Notes: generated by a model not told the origin, from the sequence alone. A stretch of DNA of 64,000 nt from Thamnidium elegans (GCA_025201345.1 JAIXMG010000002.1:620001-684000); one strand, 5' to 3'; counted from the first letter of the stretch, positions 31,738 through 42,599 are shown. Translations and numbers: made by a program.

Positions 31738-32521
31738 TTATTTATTGTGCCATATTAATGTGCGAAGTGAATTCCATGAATCAGAGTCACGGTAAATATA
31801 TTGCATAGAAGCTCTAAGTGAAGGTTGAACGGTTTCTTGTTCATGTCTGAATAACCACTACAATTTTTTTTAAAAATCGAAATTAATATCCCGAAACCAA
31901 ATCTAGCATTAATTTTATAGTTACCATAACAACACCCCAAGTAACGGCAGCAAACACGGGATATGTATGTTTAGGAGCATCAATGATTTGTCTCTTTACA
32001 GGAACCTTCACTAATGCAAGTACAACTCTAGAGAAAAGATAAAGAATAATCTAAAATACATCATTTTAGTATCCGGTTAAAAGATTTACAGAAAAAAAAT
32101 ATCAATGTACCTGTTGATTAATACTGTTATTTTCACCAAATACATAGTAACCGCCAATGATACCAGCAATAAAAGGATGAATGCTAGCTTCCTTTCCACC
32201 GTTCATCTTCTTTTGTACAATCATTAAAGTCTTATAGATGGTAGCAAACACACCTAAATTCTGTGCATGTTGTTTAGTTGCCCTGAAAATTCCCTTGACT
32301 TTACTTTCTAAACTGATATTTTTTATATTTTAATTGGAATTACGCAAACACACACGCAAACAAAACAAAACTTACGAGCCAGTTTTAAACAAGATTGTCA
32401 TAACTAAAGCATGAGGGAATCTTACTTTGGCCCCGTAGACAACACCACTACGGAAGCCTTTTAAGACAGAGAGAATGTCATGGTATTTAGGGTCAAGTGC
32501 AATTTGTTCAAGAAAGTCCAT
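31738..32521 (-). CDS. PXMP4: Peroxisomal membrane protein 4 (PXMP4/PMP24), frame break
   Basis: Four exons (32521-32376, 32312-32111, about 32049-31925, 31857-31738). The protein reads LSVLKGFRSGVVYGAKVRFP, then HALVMTILFKTGSL, ATKQHAQNLGVFATIYK, GGYYVFGENNSINQQ, LFSRVVLALVKV and finally WLFRHEQETVQPSLRASMQY. This is the Tim17-superfamily peroxisomal membrane protein PXMP4, about 200 aa with several TM helices; its exact transport role is not settled. At the exon 2/3 junction the frame does not match: exon 2 exits in phase 0 but exon 3 needs one extra base (the usual IIxYLFSR becomes unreadable). No alternative AG or GT in the 60-nt intron cures this. Either one base is missing in this sequence or the gene is a recent pseudogene. 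Confidence 0.8.
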
Positions 32522-33917
32522 CTTGTATTAAGGATTAGTAAATAAGAAAGAAAAATAAAGAAAAAAATAAACGAAAAAGAATTTATTTTAGATTAAAAAA
32601 GCGGGACCAATCACTCACGTTTGACTTTCACATGCCAAACTGTGGGATATAACTAAAACCATTTGGAACAACACACACTTGTTGGTATTTAATCAATGTG
32701 GTGTATGTGACTGGGTAATCCTTTTTTCTGTACATGTGTGATTGTAAAAAAAAAAAAAAAATAGGTTATTGGAAAAAAGTATGACAAAAAAATACTCGTT
32801 TATAATGCCTCTTACTCCAGGATTGTAATAGTTAGAGTTTCCAAATCAATTAAAAAAAACTCTTTATACAAAACGGGTCAATCAGAATATATAGTTTGAT
32901 TCTGACAAATAAAGGGGGAAGCAAAAAAAAAAAAAAAAAAAAGAGAAGCCCAATGGTAGGTAGTACAGACATTTCAAGCTACCTGAAAAAGAAAGCTTTC
33001 CTACATGAAGTTTCGTTTGTGAAGTCTCTTCCTTAGCTTCTTAAATTGGCGTTACCTAATAATGCTTCAGGTTGTATGACTACTGCAATCGCCTCGTTCT
33101 AAATCGATCGGTAACTATGGTTACCTGTTTCTATATTTATCGGGTTACTATGGTTATTAATTGTTATGATGACCTGCTACACTGTCATTATTTTCTCTGC
33201 ATTTAACTAGAAGCAGTAATTTATGCCTTATGTCTGAACTTTTTTTTTGTTTTGTTAGAATTAGATATTGGCACTCTTTCAAATTTTTCTAGATAACTTT
33301 TTCTATACACAGGCACTCCATAAAAAAAAGTACACATAAATAGCATTATTTTGATCTCGCGAAATTGTAACGAGAGAATAAGGCGTATATTCTTTCTACC
33401 GGCAACGCCATAGTACTCTTGGTAAACCTTGTGAACTATGATATTTTCTTGAATGACTTGTACTACAGGCACGCTTATTGTTTGTTCCTGCATTAACCAA
33501 CGCGGATATCTCCGCGAACTTCATATAAGCAAACCTTTTTCTTTTTTTGCAAAGAATGAACAACTTTATTATCCTGACGATGTACCCCGACTTTGAAAGG
33601 CCAAGAAAAAAAATCGACCTAAAAAGAAGTTAAGCTTTGACAGATTTGCAAGAATTGGATATATAACAAAAAAGACATGAAGAGACACATGATAAAAACA
33701 AGAATTGGACGGTCACAAAAGCTTCGCATTTTTCAAAAATTGAACAGTGTGGTAAAAAATGTAGGCGGGTTGATACTTTTTAAGACGGTAAGCGGAGTCA
33801 CTTTTAAACCAATATACGACTCCCCTTCAAGTTTATATGAACCAGGGAATTTTTTTCTTTTCTCCCCCTTTTTTTCCCTTTTTCTTTTCTTATTTTTTTT
33901 TTTCATGATTTCTTTCG
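32522..33917. other. Intergenic, no supported gene
   Basis: About 1.4 kb with A runs near 32746-32761 and 32923-32943. A 90-aa minus ORF (33493-33221, MQEQTISVPVVQVIQENII...) has partly coding-like composition but no other support. Two short related stretches, GTAACTATGGTTACCTG (33111-33127) and GTTACTATGGTTATTAATTG (33143-33162), form a local repeat. Confidence 0.45.
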
Positions 33918-34250
33918 ATGACCCAAAAGTTATGTAAGAGCTATCAAGAATCAGAAGCAGAACAAGTAGACATTAATACTCGGCAAGAACAAGACCATGA
34001 CGATGAAACGAATGAAATGATGACATTTATAAAGTCAATGTCAACACAAGATTCATTAAGGCAACAGGCTCTATTATTGGGTGAAGATTTGAGTGATAAT
34101 GATACTTATTGGAGTGAAGATGAATTTGCAGTAATTAAAGCTTATTATGAAAACGAACAAGAAGACGAAGAAGAGGAATCAGAAACAAGAAACTTGATTA
34201 TTATCTTAAAACAACAACAAACAGATAATACAACAACCGAACCAAACTAA
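33918..34250 (+). CDS. Small acidic protein, unknown
   Basis: ATG 33918 opens a 110-codon single exon. The protein is acidic and Gln/Asn-rich, with a central conserved-looking segment TNEMMTFIKSMSTQDSLRQ, then ALLLGEDLSDNDTYWSED and EFAVIKAYYENEQED before a low-complexity tail. No TM or signal peptide. A frame-shifted upstream ATG exists at 33905 but closes after ten codons. Family not recognised; the central helix-rich segment and clean stop support a real gene moderately. Confidence 0.5.
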   Translation: MTQKLCKSYQESEAEQVDINTRQEQDHDDETNEMMTFIKSMSTQDSLRQQALLLGEDLSDNDTYWSEDEFAVIKAYYENEQEDEEEESETRNLIIILKQQQTDNTTTEPN

Positions 34251-34275
34251 AACACTTTATTTTTTTTTGGGATTT

Positions 34276-34875
34276 TCAAAATATTTCGGTTTCAGTGAAT
34301 CCAGCTTCAAAAAGACATTTTTCAAAATATAGTTTTGCTTGTAACTTTTCTTTGTATATTAAATTTCTTTGGTTCTTTACTTTTTCGATTCTTTTCTGCG
34401 TATAATAATATAGCATTTTTCTGATTTCTTCCATTCTTATGAATTCATTTTTTTGACATTTGGATATAAAGTAATTTAACCTTGTATCAAAGTCTTGATG
34501 ATCAAACACTGGGTGTAATGAATTCCAATAAGGAAATCGTTTTAATACTTCTTGTTGTACTGTCTTTTCGCAGTTTCCATTATTTAAATTAATATCTCTC
34601 CATTTCCTAATAATTCGATAATTGTTTAAAATAGTCGAAATTTTTGACGCAACATCTTTTGGTAATCGGTGGTAAATTCCTTCTTGTTGTAGTTTATCAA
34701 TAATTTCTTCAATGAGTTCTTTTTTCGGTATTCGATTGATTGAATAATCTTGTTTCCATTTTATATAGTTGTTTTTATCTCCTAGCCACTCTATTAGTAT
34801 TTCCATAGACGATGGTCCATTTTGTACGCCATCTTTAAGCCAACTTTTATATGGTTTTTTTCCTTTTGACTTCAT
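34276..34875 (-). CDS. Uncharacterised basic protein, possible Myb/SANT-like DNA binding
   Basis: Single exon of 199 codons from ATG 34875. The N-terminus is SWLKDGVQNGPSSMEILIEW with LGDKNNYIKWKQDY, then PKKELIEEIIDKLQQEGIYH and VASKISTILNNYRIIRKW. Regularly spaced Trp residues in short helices resemble Myb/SANT-like or MADF modules found in transposon-derived and fungal proteins. The C-terminal half is Lys/Glu-rich and coiled-coil prone (EEIRKMLYYYTQKRIEKVKN). No catalytic motif is seen. It is convergent with the small acidic gene, 25 bp apart. Function unknown; DNA binding is inferred from the helix/Trp pattern and charge. Confidence 0.65.
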   Translation of the reverse strand: MKSKGKKPYKSWLKDGVQNGPSSMEILIEWLGDKNNYIKWKQDYSINRIPKKELIEEIIDKLQQEGIYHRLPKDVASKISTILNNYRIIRKWRDINLNNGNCEKTVQQEVLKRFPYWNSLHPVFDHQDFDTRLNYFISKCQKNEFIRMEEIRKMLYYYTQKRIEKVKNQRNLIYKEKLQAKLYFEKCLFEAGFTETEIF

Positions 34876-34908
34876 TTTAAGCTTTATAAAAGAAGAAAGA
34901 AGAAAAAA

Positions 34909-34946
<38 letters not shown>

Positions 34947-35229
34947 TAATAAAAATAGTGTCAGATGGTTATTGGATCAATAAAAAGTATTAGCTCAAAA
35001 TTAGAAAAGGATCGTCGCTTATCTCAGTTTCTGTTAATAAAAATCGGGTACAGCCATTTAAAGAAAATATTTGTTTATTTTTGGTCCCGTTTAGCCCTTT
35101 TTTTTTGTCATAATTTCTTCTCACGCCGTTTTATCAAAATATACAGAGCGTTTCATTCGATTTTAAAAGGATCTCCATTAAAAAAAAGGGGGGCTTTTAT
35201 TATAAGGAGCGCACGTGGAACATAAAGAT
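34876..35229. other. Intergenic with A run
   Basis: Contains an A run of about 30 near 34914-34944 and no supported gene. Confidence 0.5.
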
Positions 35230-36558
35230 TTATTGTGCTACACAATTGGCACACCAATCTGCTAATCTTGAACAATCTGTTCTCCACATTTCATGTGTAG
35301 GGGATAACATACTACTAATTAACCAAATATGAGGCGCATCGGGTCTCGTAATCACATCTACTTTTACTTGGTCTCTATTAAGACAGCCAATCAATTCTTG
35401 TACGTCATGTTGGAATACTTCAGTACCACCATAAGTAATAAGTGTTGGGCAAAAACCAACAAATGATCCAAAAAGTGGTGAAATATTTGAGCTACGTAAT
35501 TGAACCTTTTCTTCGTCTCTGTTGGTAAAGCTACCCTTTTCGAGAAAGTAGTCTCCGTGATGTGAATTCAACATTTTGTGGTCTAAGCAGTCGACGTATA
35601 CTTTACCAGGACGCAAAGTTTCGTCATTGACAATCGTAACCCAAGGTGAAATTTGTACGTTACCTGCTGGTAAAGGTAAACTAGCCAAGTTCATATCTCT
35701 AATTGTCAGCAAACAACTAGCAACCAAGTTACCACCAGCACTATCGCCAGCTATATATGTATATGTCAGTTTTTTTTTTTTTTTTGTTTTTTTTGTTTTT
35801 TCTTTTTTTTTTGTTTTTGTTTACCAACAACAATCTTTTTGGGATCAATTCCCAAATCTTGTACAAGGTAACGGTAACCATTTATGCAATCTTCTTTAGC
35901 GCGAACATACTTGGAATCTGGGATTTTAGCGTACTCCACCGAGAAAATATGTGTCTTCATACCGCGAGTTTTAGCAATATGGTCAATAATATGAATAAAT
36001 GATTCCATATACATGGTTGGATTTCCAGCTCTAAACCCACCACCTATTGTAACACAAAAACCATGGTTACTACTTTTAGATAAAAAACCCTGACATATTT
36101 GTTATTTTTTCTTTACCATGAATATAATAAATTACAAGGTCTGCTTCTTTAGATGATTGTTCCAACCAAGTTAGTCTCTCCTTTTTGTTTATTTTATGAG
36201 AATCAGGGACAATCCAATTACCGTACCAGCTATCCTTGGTAACTTTGGTAATATAATCCCATTGATATCCCCAAGGCTTGGTAAGCAAAGATAAGGTAGA
36301 ATTTGCTTTCTTTGGTGCTAGTGATAATATTCTTTTAACAATGTTACAACGTACGCTAATAGGCAGCCAGAATAAAAGAGTTAACTTAATTCGTTTATGG
36401 ATAATTTCGGCAGCTAATTTTTTTGTAATTTTTGGTTAAAAAATGTACTTTTCCTTTGATTTGTTAAACTTACCAGCATTTCTCCCTTGTTTTGTTAAAA
36501 CGAAAGCTGATAAAATACTAAAAACGAGAGTTTTAACACCGGGATGAAATGTATCCAT
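35230..36558 (-). CDS. Alpha/beta hydrolase, HSL-type lipase/esterase
   Basis: Four exons (36558-36474, 36413-36117, 36043-35825, 35750-35230) join in phase 1 at every intron and give 373 aa. Landmarks of the hormone-sensitive lipase family: YYIHGGGF oxyanion loop (split by intron 2), nucleophile elbow GDSAGGN (just after intron 3), ISPWV, a likely acid in YGGTEVFQHD, and the catalytic His in DAPHIW. The N-terminus has a hydrophobic stretch (VKTLVFSILSAFVL) and a second one (LTLLFWLPISV) that may anchor it to the ER or lipid droplets. Likely substrates are short-chain esters, acetylated sterols or acylglycerols; the sequence does not decide. Confidence 0.88.
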
Positions 36559-37628
36559 TTTTCCTTAAAGACTATAATTGACGAGAGAGAAAAAAGAGGA
36601 GTAAAAAAAAAAGAATATAAAACGGTGCCAATAAATATATAGTGGGAGCAACTCCGGCATTTAACAAAGACTGGGTTGTACGAATAGTCCAGGTAGAAGT
36701 CTGGAGTGGTAAACCAATATGTTCCTTATTTGAATATTGTTCTTGTAAAAGAAAAATAGATCACATGTAGGCATTGTACTATGTGAATTCTCTTGACTTC
36801 CCTCTGTGAAATACACATGTCTCCTATTTCTATCAATTTTTTCTTTTTTCACTTTTTCTGTATTAAAAAGAAAAACAGAAATTGCGAGTTTAACTTATTT
36901 TTTTTTTTTTACTAACACCAGAATAATTCTTGTAAAGTTGAGTAGCTAAAAATTTATATGTTCATCCAGTTTTTTTGTTTACCATGTTACAAAAAAAAAA
37001 AAAAGACTTTGACATACTTTCTACTTCCTATTTAAGATTAGATTCAACTTTACATTTATTTATTTCAGGTACACTTTGAAGCCATCCATTCATCCGAAAA
37101 AATAAAATATTTGACCCTTTGATTTAGAAATCAGAAAGTCAAAACTTTTTTAAACCGATTATTTTTTTTTTCTCCTGCTGTTGAATTTAATAGGCAACTA
37201 CTTTTTGTCGGTTTTATTTAGTTTTAATGCATTTTGCATTACTTTTATAAATCGTATTAAACATAAAACAGGGGGTGCGCGCGCGCTTAAAAATATTTCA
37301 AGAAAAAAAAAGTCTCGTGTCGAGCATTTGAAACATTGTTCATGTATAATGTACGGTATATCAACAAAGATTAAAAAATAAACCATTACGTATCAATAAC
37401 GCGTTATTATACCATCTAGTTATGTACATATAATCCCAAAATGATCCGTCATTAATATATCAAGTGGCTCGCCATAGCAGAGAGAAAAGGTAATTAAAGG
37501 ATACTTGATTTTTGTATTCGTGTAGTGGAACAAAGAAATAGTAAAAATAGAGGAATACGGCATATTTACTAGTTTCTCAAAGAGAAGGATTTACAGACTA
37601 CCCATTTTTATTTCAGACGAAAATCTTT
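36559..37628. other. Intergenic, no supported gene
   Basis: About 1.07 kb. Contains a (GC)4 dinucleotide run near 37277-37287 (GCGCGCGC) in otherwise AT-rich DNA, and A/T runs. No ORF with coding character. Confidence 0.5.
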
Positions 37629-37630
37629 TA

Positions 37631-39242
37631 CAGTCGACGAAAAAAGGTTGGCCCAATAAAAAAAATAATTGGCCAGTTTGAAATGAAAATGGGTCATAAT
37701 TTGAAAATGGGTCACTAAGACGAAAATGGATCATTGTTTTGAAAATGGGTCACTTAGTACGAAAATGGGTCAGCAATAAAGAAATGTAATGTATGCTTTT
37801 TATTTTGTTTCTTATAATCCTTTTTCACAATTCAAACATCTCTGCCAGAACGTCAAAGAATGCTTTATCCAATTCTCGCAATCTTCTCTGCTGATGTGAA
37901 GTGATGCGTTGCGAATACGATCAGAGATTTTTTTTTCATTCTGCCTGACAGAAGAAGGATCGTTATTTAGAACAGTCTTCAGCTTGGACCAAAACTCTTC
38001 GATCCGATTTAAAAAAGGAAAATAAGGTGGCAAAAAGAGAAGTTTATAACCACGTTACCCAACCCAATCTTCAATAAGTGCAGCCTTGTGAATGGATGCA
38101 TTGTCAAGAACTAGATATTTGTAGCTCATTTTAGCCGCATCCAGTGTCGTGAGGACTTGCTCTATGTATTCAAGGAAGTCACTGCTGGCGACACTTCTTC
38201 TTCATGTGATTCTCCACTGATCTAGGGGGTGATCTGTATATCTGATTTATCAAATATTTATAAAAGACAAAAGATTCAAACAAAAGTTAAAGTTACTATT
38301 TTATTAATTAAAATAAAGTGAGTATTTATACAAATTACAATTATATCAAAATGGTAAAGATTCGTGAGTAGTGAGTCAATATTATTGCTAGTGTCTCAAG
38401 TTGTCACTAGGGTTTGATATAATATTATATATTTTACATATAATATTATGTGAAGTGAATAAAATATATTCTATATGAAAATTAATATTATGCATTAATT
38501 TGTTATGTGATCTTAGATATATTAGATCTGCTAAAATACTATTGATTGATCAATATCTCTAAATTCTTTTGATAGGTGGTCTGTAACAGCTCCGACTGCC
38601 AATGTTGGCTCATTGGCCAGCAGCTCAAAGATAAATATAGTATGTTCGTCTTTGAGTATTGCGGGTCGTCCCTTTCCTTCTTTGATTGCGATAGAATCAA
38701 GGAATCCTTTTTCAGCTATTTCGCTTGTCATTTGATTCCTCTGCTTAAGTTTACGAGCAGCTGTTGACTTGAAGAGCCCTACCTTTCTACTCGCTTCACT
38801 GATAGACATATCCTCAAACTCTTGCAACAAATTGATCAAATTGACTACCTTTGCTTCGTTCTTGGTAATGTATGATTCCCTTTCCTTCTTCACTACATCA
38901 AGGGAGGGCTCCTTGGAGTGAGGTTTGGTCTACCTTTTAGCTTCTTTTTGTGCTGCATTTACTGCTGCAGTCTCTTCCCAGTCCATATATAATTGTATCA
39001 TCACAGGTACTGTCTCACTGTCAAAATTGTATTCTTCGTTCATGTTAAGCAATATGAAAAAATTCAAGAAGAGAAAAAGAAGAGAGAATTTGGCCAATCC
39101 TCATTACATTTCTGTATTGGTGACCCATTTTCAAAACAATGATCCATTTTCGTCTTAGTGACCCATTTTCAAATTATGGCCCATTTTCATTTCAAACTGG
39201 CCAATTATTTTTTTTATTGGGCCAACCTTTTTTCGTCGACTG
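37631..39242 (-). mobile_element. Tc1/mariner transposon, copy 2 (defective, with nested LTR)
   Basis: Same family as the element at 15885-17440, flanked by TA (37629-37630 and 39243-39244). Both TIRs begin CAGTCGACGAAAAAAGG, one base different from copy 1, and both keep the GGCC-bounded block missing from copy 1's left end. Subterminal GAAAATGGGTCA repeats number about five on the left. The transposase (minus) survives as a C-terminal block (38033-37812) and an N-terminal block (about 39042-38531). About 360 bp carrying the first catalytic Asp is deleted at 38190 (equivalent to 16380-16738 of copy 1). A solo LTR is inserted at 38243-38552. It cannot be autonomous. Confidence 0.92.
38243..38552. 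mobile_element. Solo LTR nested in transposon copy 2
   Basis: A 310-bp insertion absent from copy 1. It starts TG and ends CA, as LTRs do, and is bordered by the 5-bp direct repeat ATATC (38238-38242 and 38553-38557), where copy 1 has a single uninterrupted ATATC. Very AT-rich, no ORF. Most likely the remnant of an LTR retrotransposon after recombination between its two LTRs. Which superfamily (copia or gypsy) cannot be told. Confidence 0.85.
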
Positions 39243-39307
39243 TAATAGAAGCATAAATATAGGTAACTTATTTAGGAATCTATATCAATCCTTCTATATA
39301 TATACCA

Positions 39308-39408
39308 TTTTTAAATCTTGTTACATAATGTATTCATAGGCATAATAAAAAAAATTAGTATATACGTCCATCGCTAATTTATATCATTGATATAGCCTTG
39401 TTAAATAT
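39308..39408. repeat. Degenerate direct repeat, left copy
   Basis: Starts TTTTTAAATCTTGTTACATA and ends near CCTTGTTAAAT. Resembles 39993-40101, which starts TTTTTTAAATCTCGTCGCTT and ends near TCTTGTTAAAAT. The two copies bracket the CBM14-like gene. By-eye match with several gaps. Confidence 0.45.
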
Positions 39409-39542
39409 GTTATTATGACAGAAAAAAAGTAACTATACAGAATATAAAACACAATGTATAGAATGACGATATGTTTTATTTTTATTATTAACAAAGTAAA
39501 AGCAAACCATACAGCTATATATATTTAGTGCATACCAGGCGC

Positions 39543-39800
39543 TTACTTAGCTGTATCACCGTAACAGGGAGATTTTCCAATTTGGCAGGCACCCGTAATG
39601 TAATTAAACGTGTTTCTTCGGGGACAATTCTTCTTGAGTCCAGAACCATCGCGACAGTCATAGTACGCATAACAGTTATTTTTAATAGGCACAAGCTGAG
39701 GAGTACTATAACCTATACAGTTATCTGGATTTGCGGAGACTGAACCAGAACCAACGAGACAAAGAGCAGAGATGAGAAGAAGAGTACTTGATATTTGCAT
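39543..39800 (-). CDS. Small secreted CBM14-like (peritrophin-A) cysteine protein
   Basis: Single exon, 85 aa. Residues 1-23 form a signal peptide (hydrophobic core TLLLISALCLVG, likely cleavage after SVSA). The mature part has six Cys at 28, 43, 49, 59, 72 and 79 (spacing 14-5-9-12-6) with aromatic residues in CYAYYDC and FNYITGAC, which matches the chitin-binding type-2 (CBM14) fold. CBM14 proteins bind chitin; in fungi, Avr4-type effectors use this fold to shield the wall from chitinases. A TATA box lies 43-50 bp upstream of the ATG. Function as a wall-binding protein is inferred from the fold pattern. Confidence 0.8.
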   Translation of the reverse strand: MQISSTLLLISALCLVGSGSVSANPDNCIGYSTPQLVPIKNNCYAYYDCRDGSGLKKNCPRRNTFNYITGACQIGKSPCYGDTAK

Positions 39801-39842
39801 TTTTGATATTAGTTTCTAGGTATCGTTAAATAAATCACCTTG

Positions 39843-39850
39843 TATTTATA
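39843..39850 (-). promoter_or_regulatory. Putative TATA box of the CBM14-like gene
   Basis: TATAAATA on the minus strand, 43-50 bp upstream of the ATG at 39800. Confidence 0.5.
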
Positions 39851-39992
39851 CTTTTTTTTCGATCTAAAATAAAAACTGGTTGGCCACCAAGAAGAGTTAG
39901 TCCGGAACTCCCGCCCCCTTGGGAAATTAATAATTATGTTGTACTCTCCTACTTTTACCGTTTCACCTGTTCAATCCTTCTGTATGTACACG

Positions 39993-40101
39993 TTTTTTAA
40001 ATCTCGTCGCTTAGTGTATTTAGAGGCACAGCATATATATATATATATATACGCGCAATGCTATTTATAACACTAATATGTATAAATAGTCTTGTTAAAA
40101 T
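39993..40101. repeat. Degenerate direct repeat, right copy
   Basis: Partner of 39308-39408, containing an inserted (TA) tract around 40033-40050. Same orientation as the left copy. Confidence 0.45.
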
Positions 40102-40535
40102 TTACTATCGTGAGAGAAATATATAAGAACGTAGTATCTATATAAATGTTTTTCGAGAAATATTTATCTCGTAATGCTTAAAGATATATTTTGGATATTT
40201 GTTAGAAAATATATTAAGTTAATAGCATGAATCGTGGTAACAATCAATATATTATTACTTAAAAAAATTGTTTTTACATGTAGCATATAGAAGGCTAAAG
40301 CTGTCTAAAGAGCCTTAAAGTTGATAGTTCGATATTGCCATGCTTAAAAAAAGATGGAAAAAACAAAATTTCTTTAATAGGGTTATTTAGCGGAGCTAAA
40401 CATTTTTGTGTGGCTGATAATCCGTCCCTCTGAACTCGGCGTTCTTACCGTTCGGATCTCCCAAAAACCAAAACCCATCGGGATAATATTTCGCTTTTTT
40501 CAATTGACTCAAAACCAATACACTAAAAATAAAAG

Positions 40536-40544
40536 TATATATAA
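40536..40544 (+). promoter_or_regulatory. Putative TATA box of the FAD monooxygenase gene
   Basis: TATATAAAG about 56-64 bp upstream of the ATG at 40600. Confidence 0.45.
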
Positions 40545-40599
40545 AGCTGTGTAATTCGTATTTATATTTATATTTATTCTTTTTTTTATTAAAAAAAAC

Positions 40600-41912
40600 A
40601 TGACAAACAATATCAAGAACAAGGTTATTATCATTGGCGGTGGTTTATCCGGTCTTACTTTAGCCAATTCGCTTCAAATGCAAGGCATTCCATTTGAAGT
40701 CTATGAACGTGATGAAAGTCCTGATAGTCGTATGCAAGGGTGGGGCATTACCCTTCATTTCTGTTTACCAGCTTTAAAAAAGTGTGTCCCTGAAGAAGCA
40801 TTCAAGAATTTCTCTCAAAAGGTCTCTGTTAACCCTGAATCTGTTGACGGTGGTATGTCATTTACGTTTCATAACGCAAATACTGGAGAAATTATGATGT
40901 CAAACAAATCTGAACCTGGTACTGCTTATCGTGTTCACCGTTATCGTTTAAGAAACTGGCTCTTGAAGCAAGTAGAGAGTAAGGTCCATTGGAATAAGCG
41001 AGTTGATCACTATATAGAAAATACCGAGGATAAGACAGTTACTGCCTTCTTTACAGACGGTACTCAAGTTACAGGTGACTTGCTTGTGGCCACAGATGGT
41101 GTCATGTCTCCCATTGCCTGTCAATTACTAGGCGGTAAGGATAAATTTGATGCATTGACAAATACACTTGATGTTCGTTCCTTTGGTGTCTTACGTCGGG
41201 CCACAGAAGAAGAATGGTTAAAGGTAGCTGAAGGTCCTACACATCTCTGTATTAATAATGGGCAGCAAATTGAGGATGACGATATTAAGCAAAAGACATT
41301 CAATATGTTTTGTTCCATTCATGATGTAGATCGATCTAACTCCGAAAAGCCTTTTACTATATTTTGGTCTCTCTCTCGATACGATCCCGAAGGTGTTGTT
41401 CCCAAATTTGATGGTACCAATAATACAGAGTGCTTAAACTTGATGAAGACTTGGGCTCGTAATGGGTTTCCTGAAGATTCTCCTTTCAGACAGTTAATTG
41501 TGAATACCCCTGAAGATGTCTTGATTTCCCCGCTCGTTGTTCGTGATAGAAGTCCTCCTTCCGAGTTAATGGAAACATCCAAAGGCAGAGTTGTCTTGGT
41601 AGGCGATGCTGCACATCCTATGACAATGTTTAAGGGAGAAGGTAACGCATATTACTATTTATTTTAGAGAAATTTTATTGATTTTATTTATTTATTTTAG
41701 GTGGAAACCATGCTATTATTGATGCAGCTAACTTGGCCGAGCAATTGGGAGAAGTCTATCATGGAAAAAAGACGCTTCAAGAAGCCTTGACTACTTATAA
41801 TTCAGAAATGATCCCCAGAGGTCAAAAGGGAGTGAAGGAATCTCATGACTCTGCTATCATGGTTCATTGCAACGCTGAAGTAATGATGCAAATGTTCAAA
41901 AAGCGCTTATAG
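40600..41912 (+). CDS. FAD-dependent monooxygenase (UbiH/salicylate hydroxylase-like)
   Basis: Exons 40600-41641 and 41701-41912 give 417 aa. The N-terminal Rossmann motif is VIIIGGGLSGLTLANSL (GxGxxG), followed by VYERDESPDSRMQGWGITLH. The second FAD motif is VLVGDAAHPMTMFKGEG with the downstream GGNHAIIDAANLAEQL, split by the intron. A DG near VATDGVMSP matches the third conserved motif. Class A flavoprotein monooxygenases use NAD(P)H and O2 to hydroxylate aromatic or polycyclic substrates; the substrate cannot be read from the sequence. No TM tail is seen. A second TTTTAG acceptor inside the intron (41671-41676) could allow mis-splicing. Confidence 0.9.
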
Positions 41913-42530
41913 ATTACATCATTTTTTAAAAATAAAACTCGCACTTTAAATACCAATTTGCATTCATATAATAGGTCGATTTGCGTCCAATTTACCTGGC
42001 GTTAATTTACTAGAGCGAACAACTACATCGTCTGGTATTGATTTTATCATATTTTATCTGGGTGTATCAAAAGTGCAGACAGAGAGTTTGTTGGGAAACC
42101 AACTTTGCAGACTTAATAAAAGAAAAATATCAGACAGCATACTGCCATATGAAAAATGTCTTCCAAGGATTTCGTGGTACAGATAGTACAGGAAGGGTGC
42201 CGACACTTTATTATTGCTTTTCGTCTATTTCGGTTATTTGATAGCAACACGCTGTAGTGCTTGAAGTTTCTGACATAATAATATTGCTTTACTAGATATC
42301 GTCGTTGAATTAAAGGAACCCATCTTTTGCTGTTTCCTTACTGAAAAAATTCGATAAGAAAAAAGAGTTGTAATGTGTATAATCACGATTCATTTGATTA
42401 AGCAATACTTGCAGTAGCAGCTTACATGACATATGAGAGAAATTTCTGCACCAGCTCTGTAATTTGGTTGGACATTATGAAAATGTTAAAAAGAAAAGAA
42501 ATTATTGGCATATTTTTTATTTATATGCAT

Positions 42531-42599
42531 ATAAAAACAGTTAACTAACGTATAAGTACGAGTAAATGAACAAATAGCAATATACTATGCTATGATGCG
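42531..42599 (+). repeat. Dispersed repeat, copy A
   Basis: Contains AACGTATAAGTACGAGT (42547-42563), found exactly in copy B at 46640-46656, and flanking similarity (TATATGCATATAAAAACAG; CAAATAGCAATATACTA). Lies about 400 bp upstream of the gene at 42989. Confidence 0.55.

Larger units (their letters stand above)
39801..40599. other. Intergenic promoter region between divergent genes
   Basis: Shared upstream region of the CBM14-like gene (-) and FAD monooxygenase (+), with one copy of the degenerate repeat, a TATA tract and no ORF. Confidence 0.5.

Noticed and set aside
33221..33493. 90-aa minus ORF
   Set aside because: Some coding-like composition but no supporting signal; could be chance.
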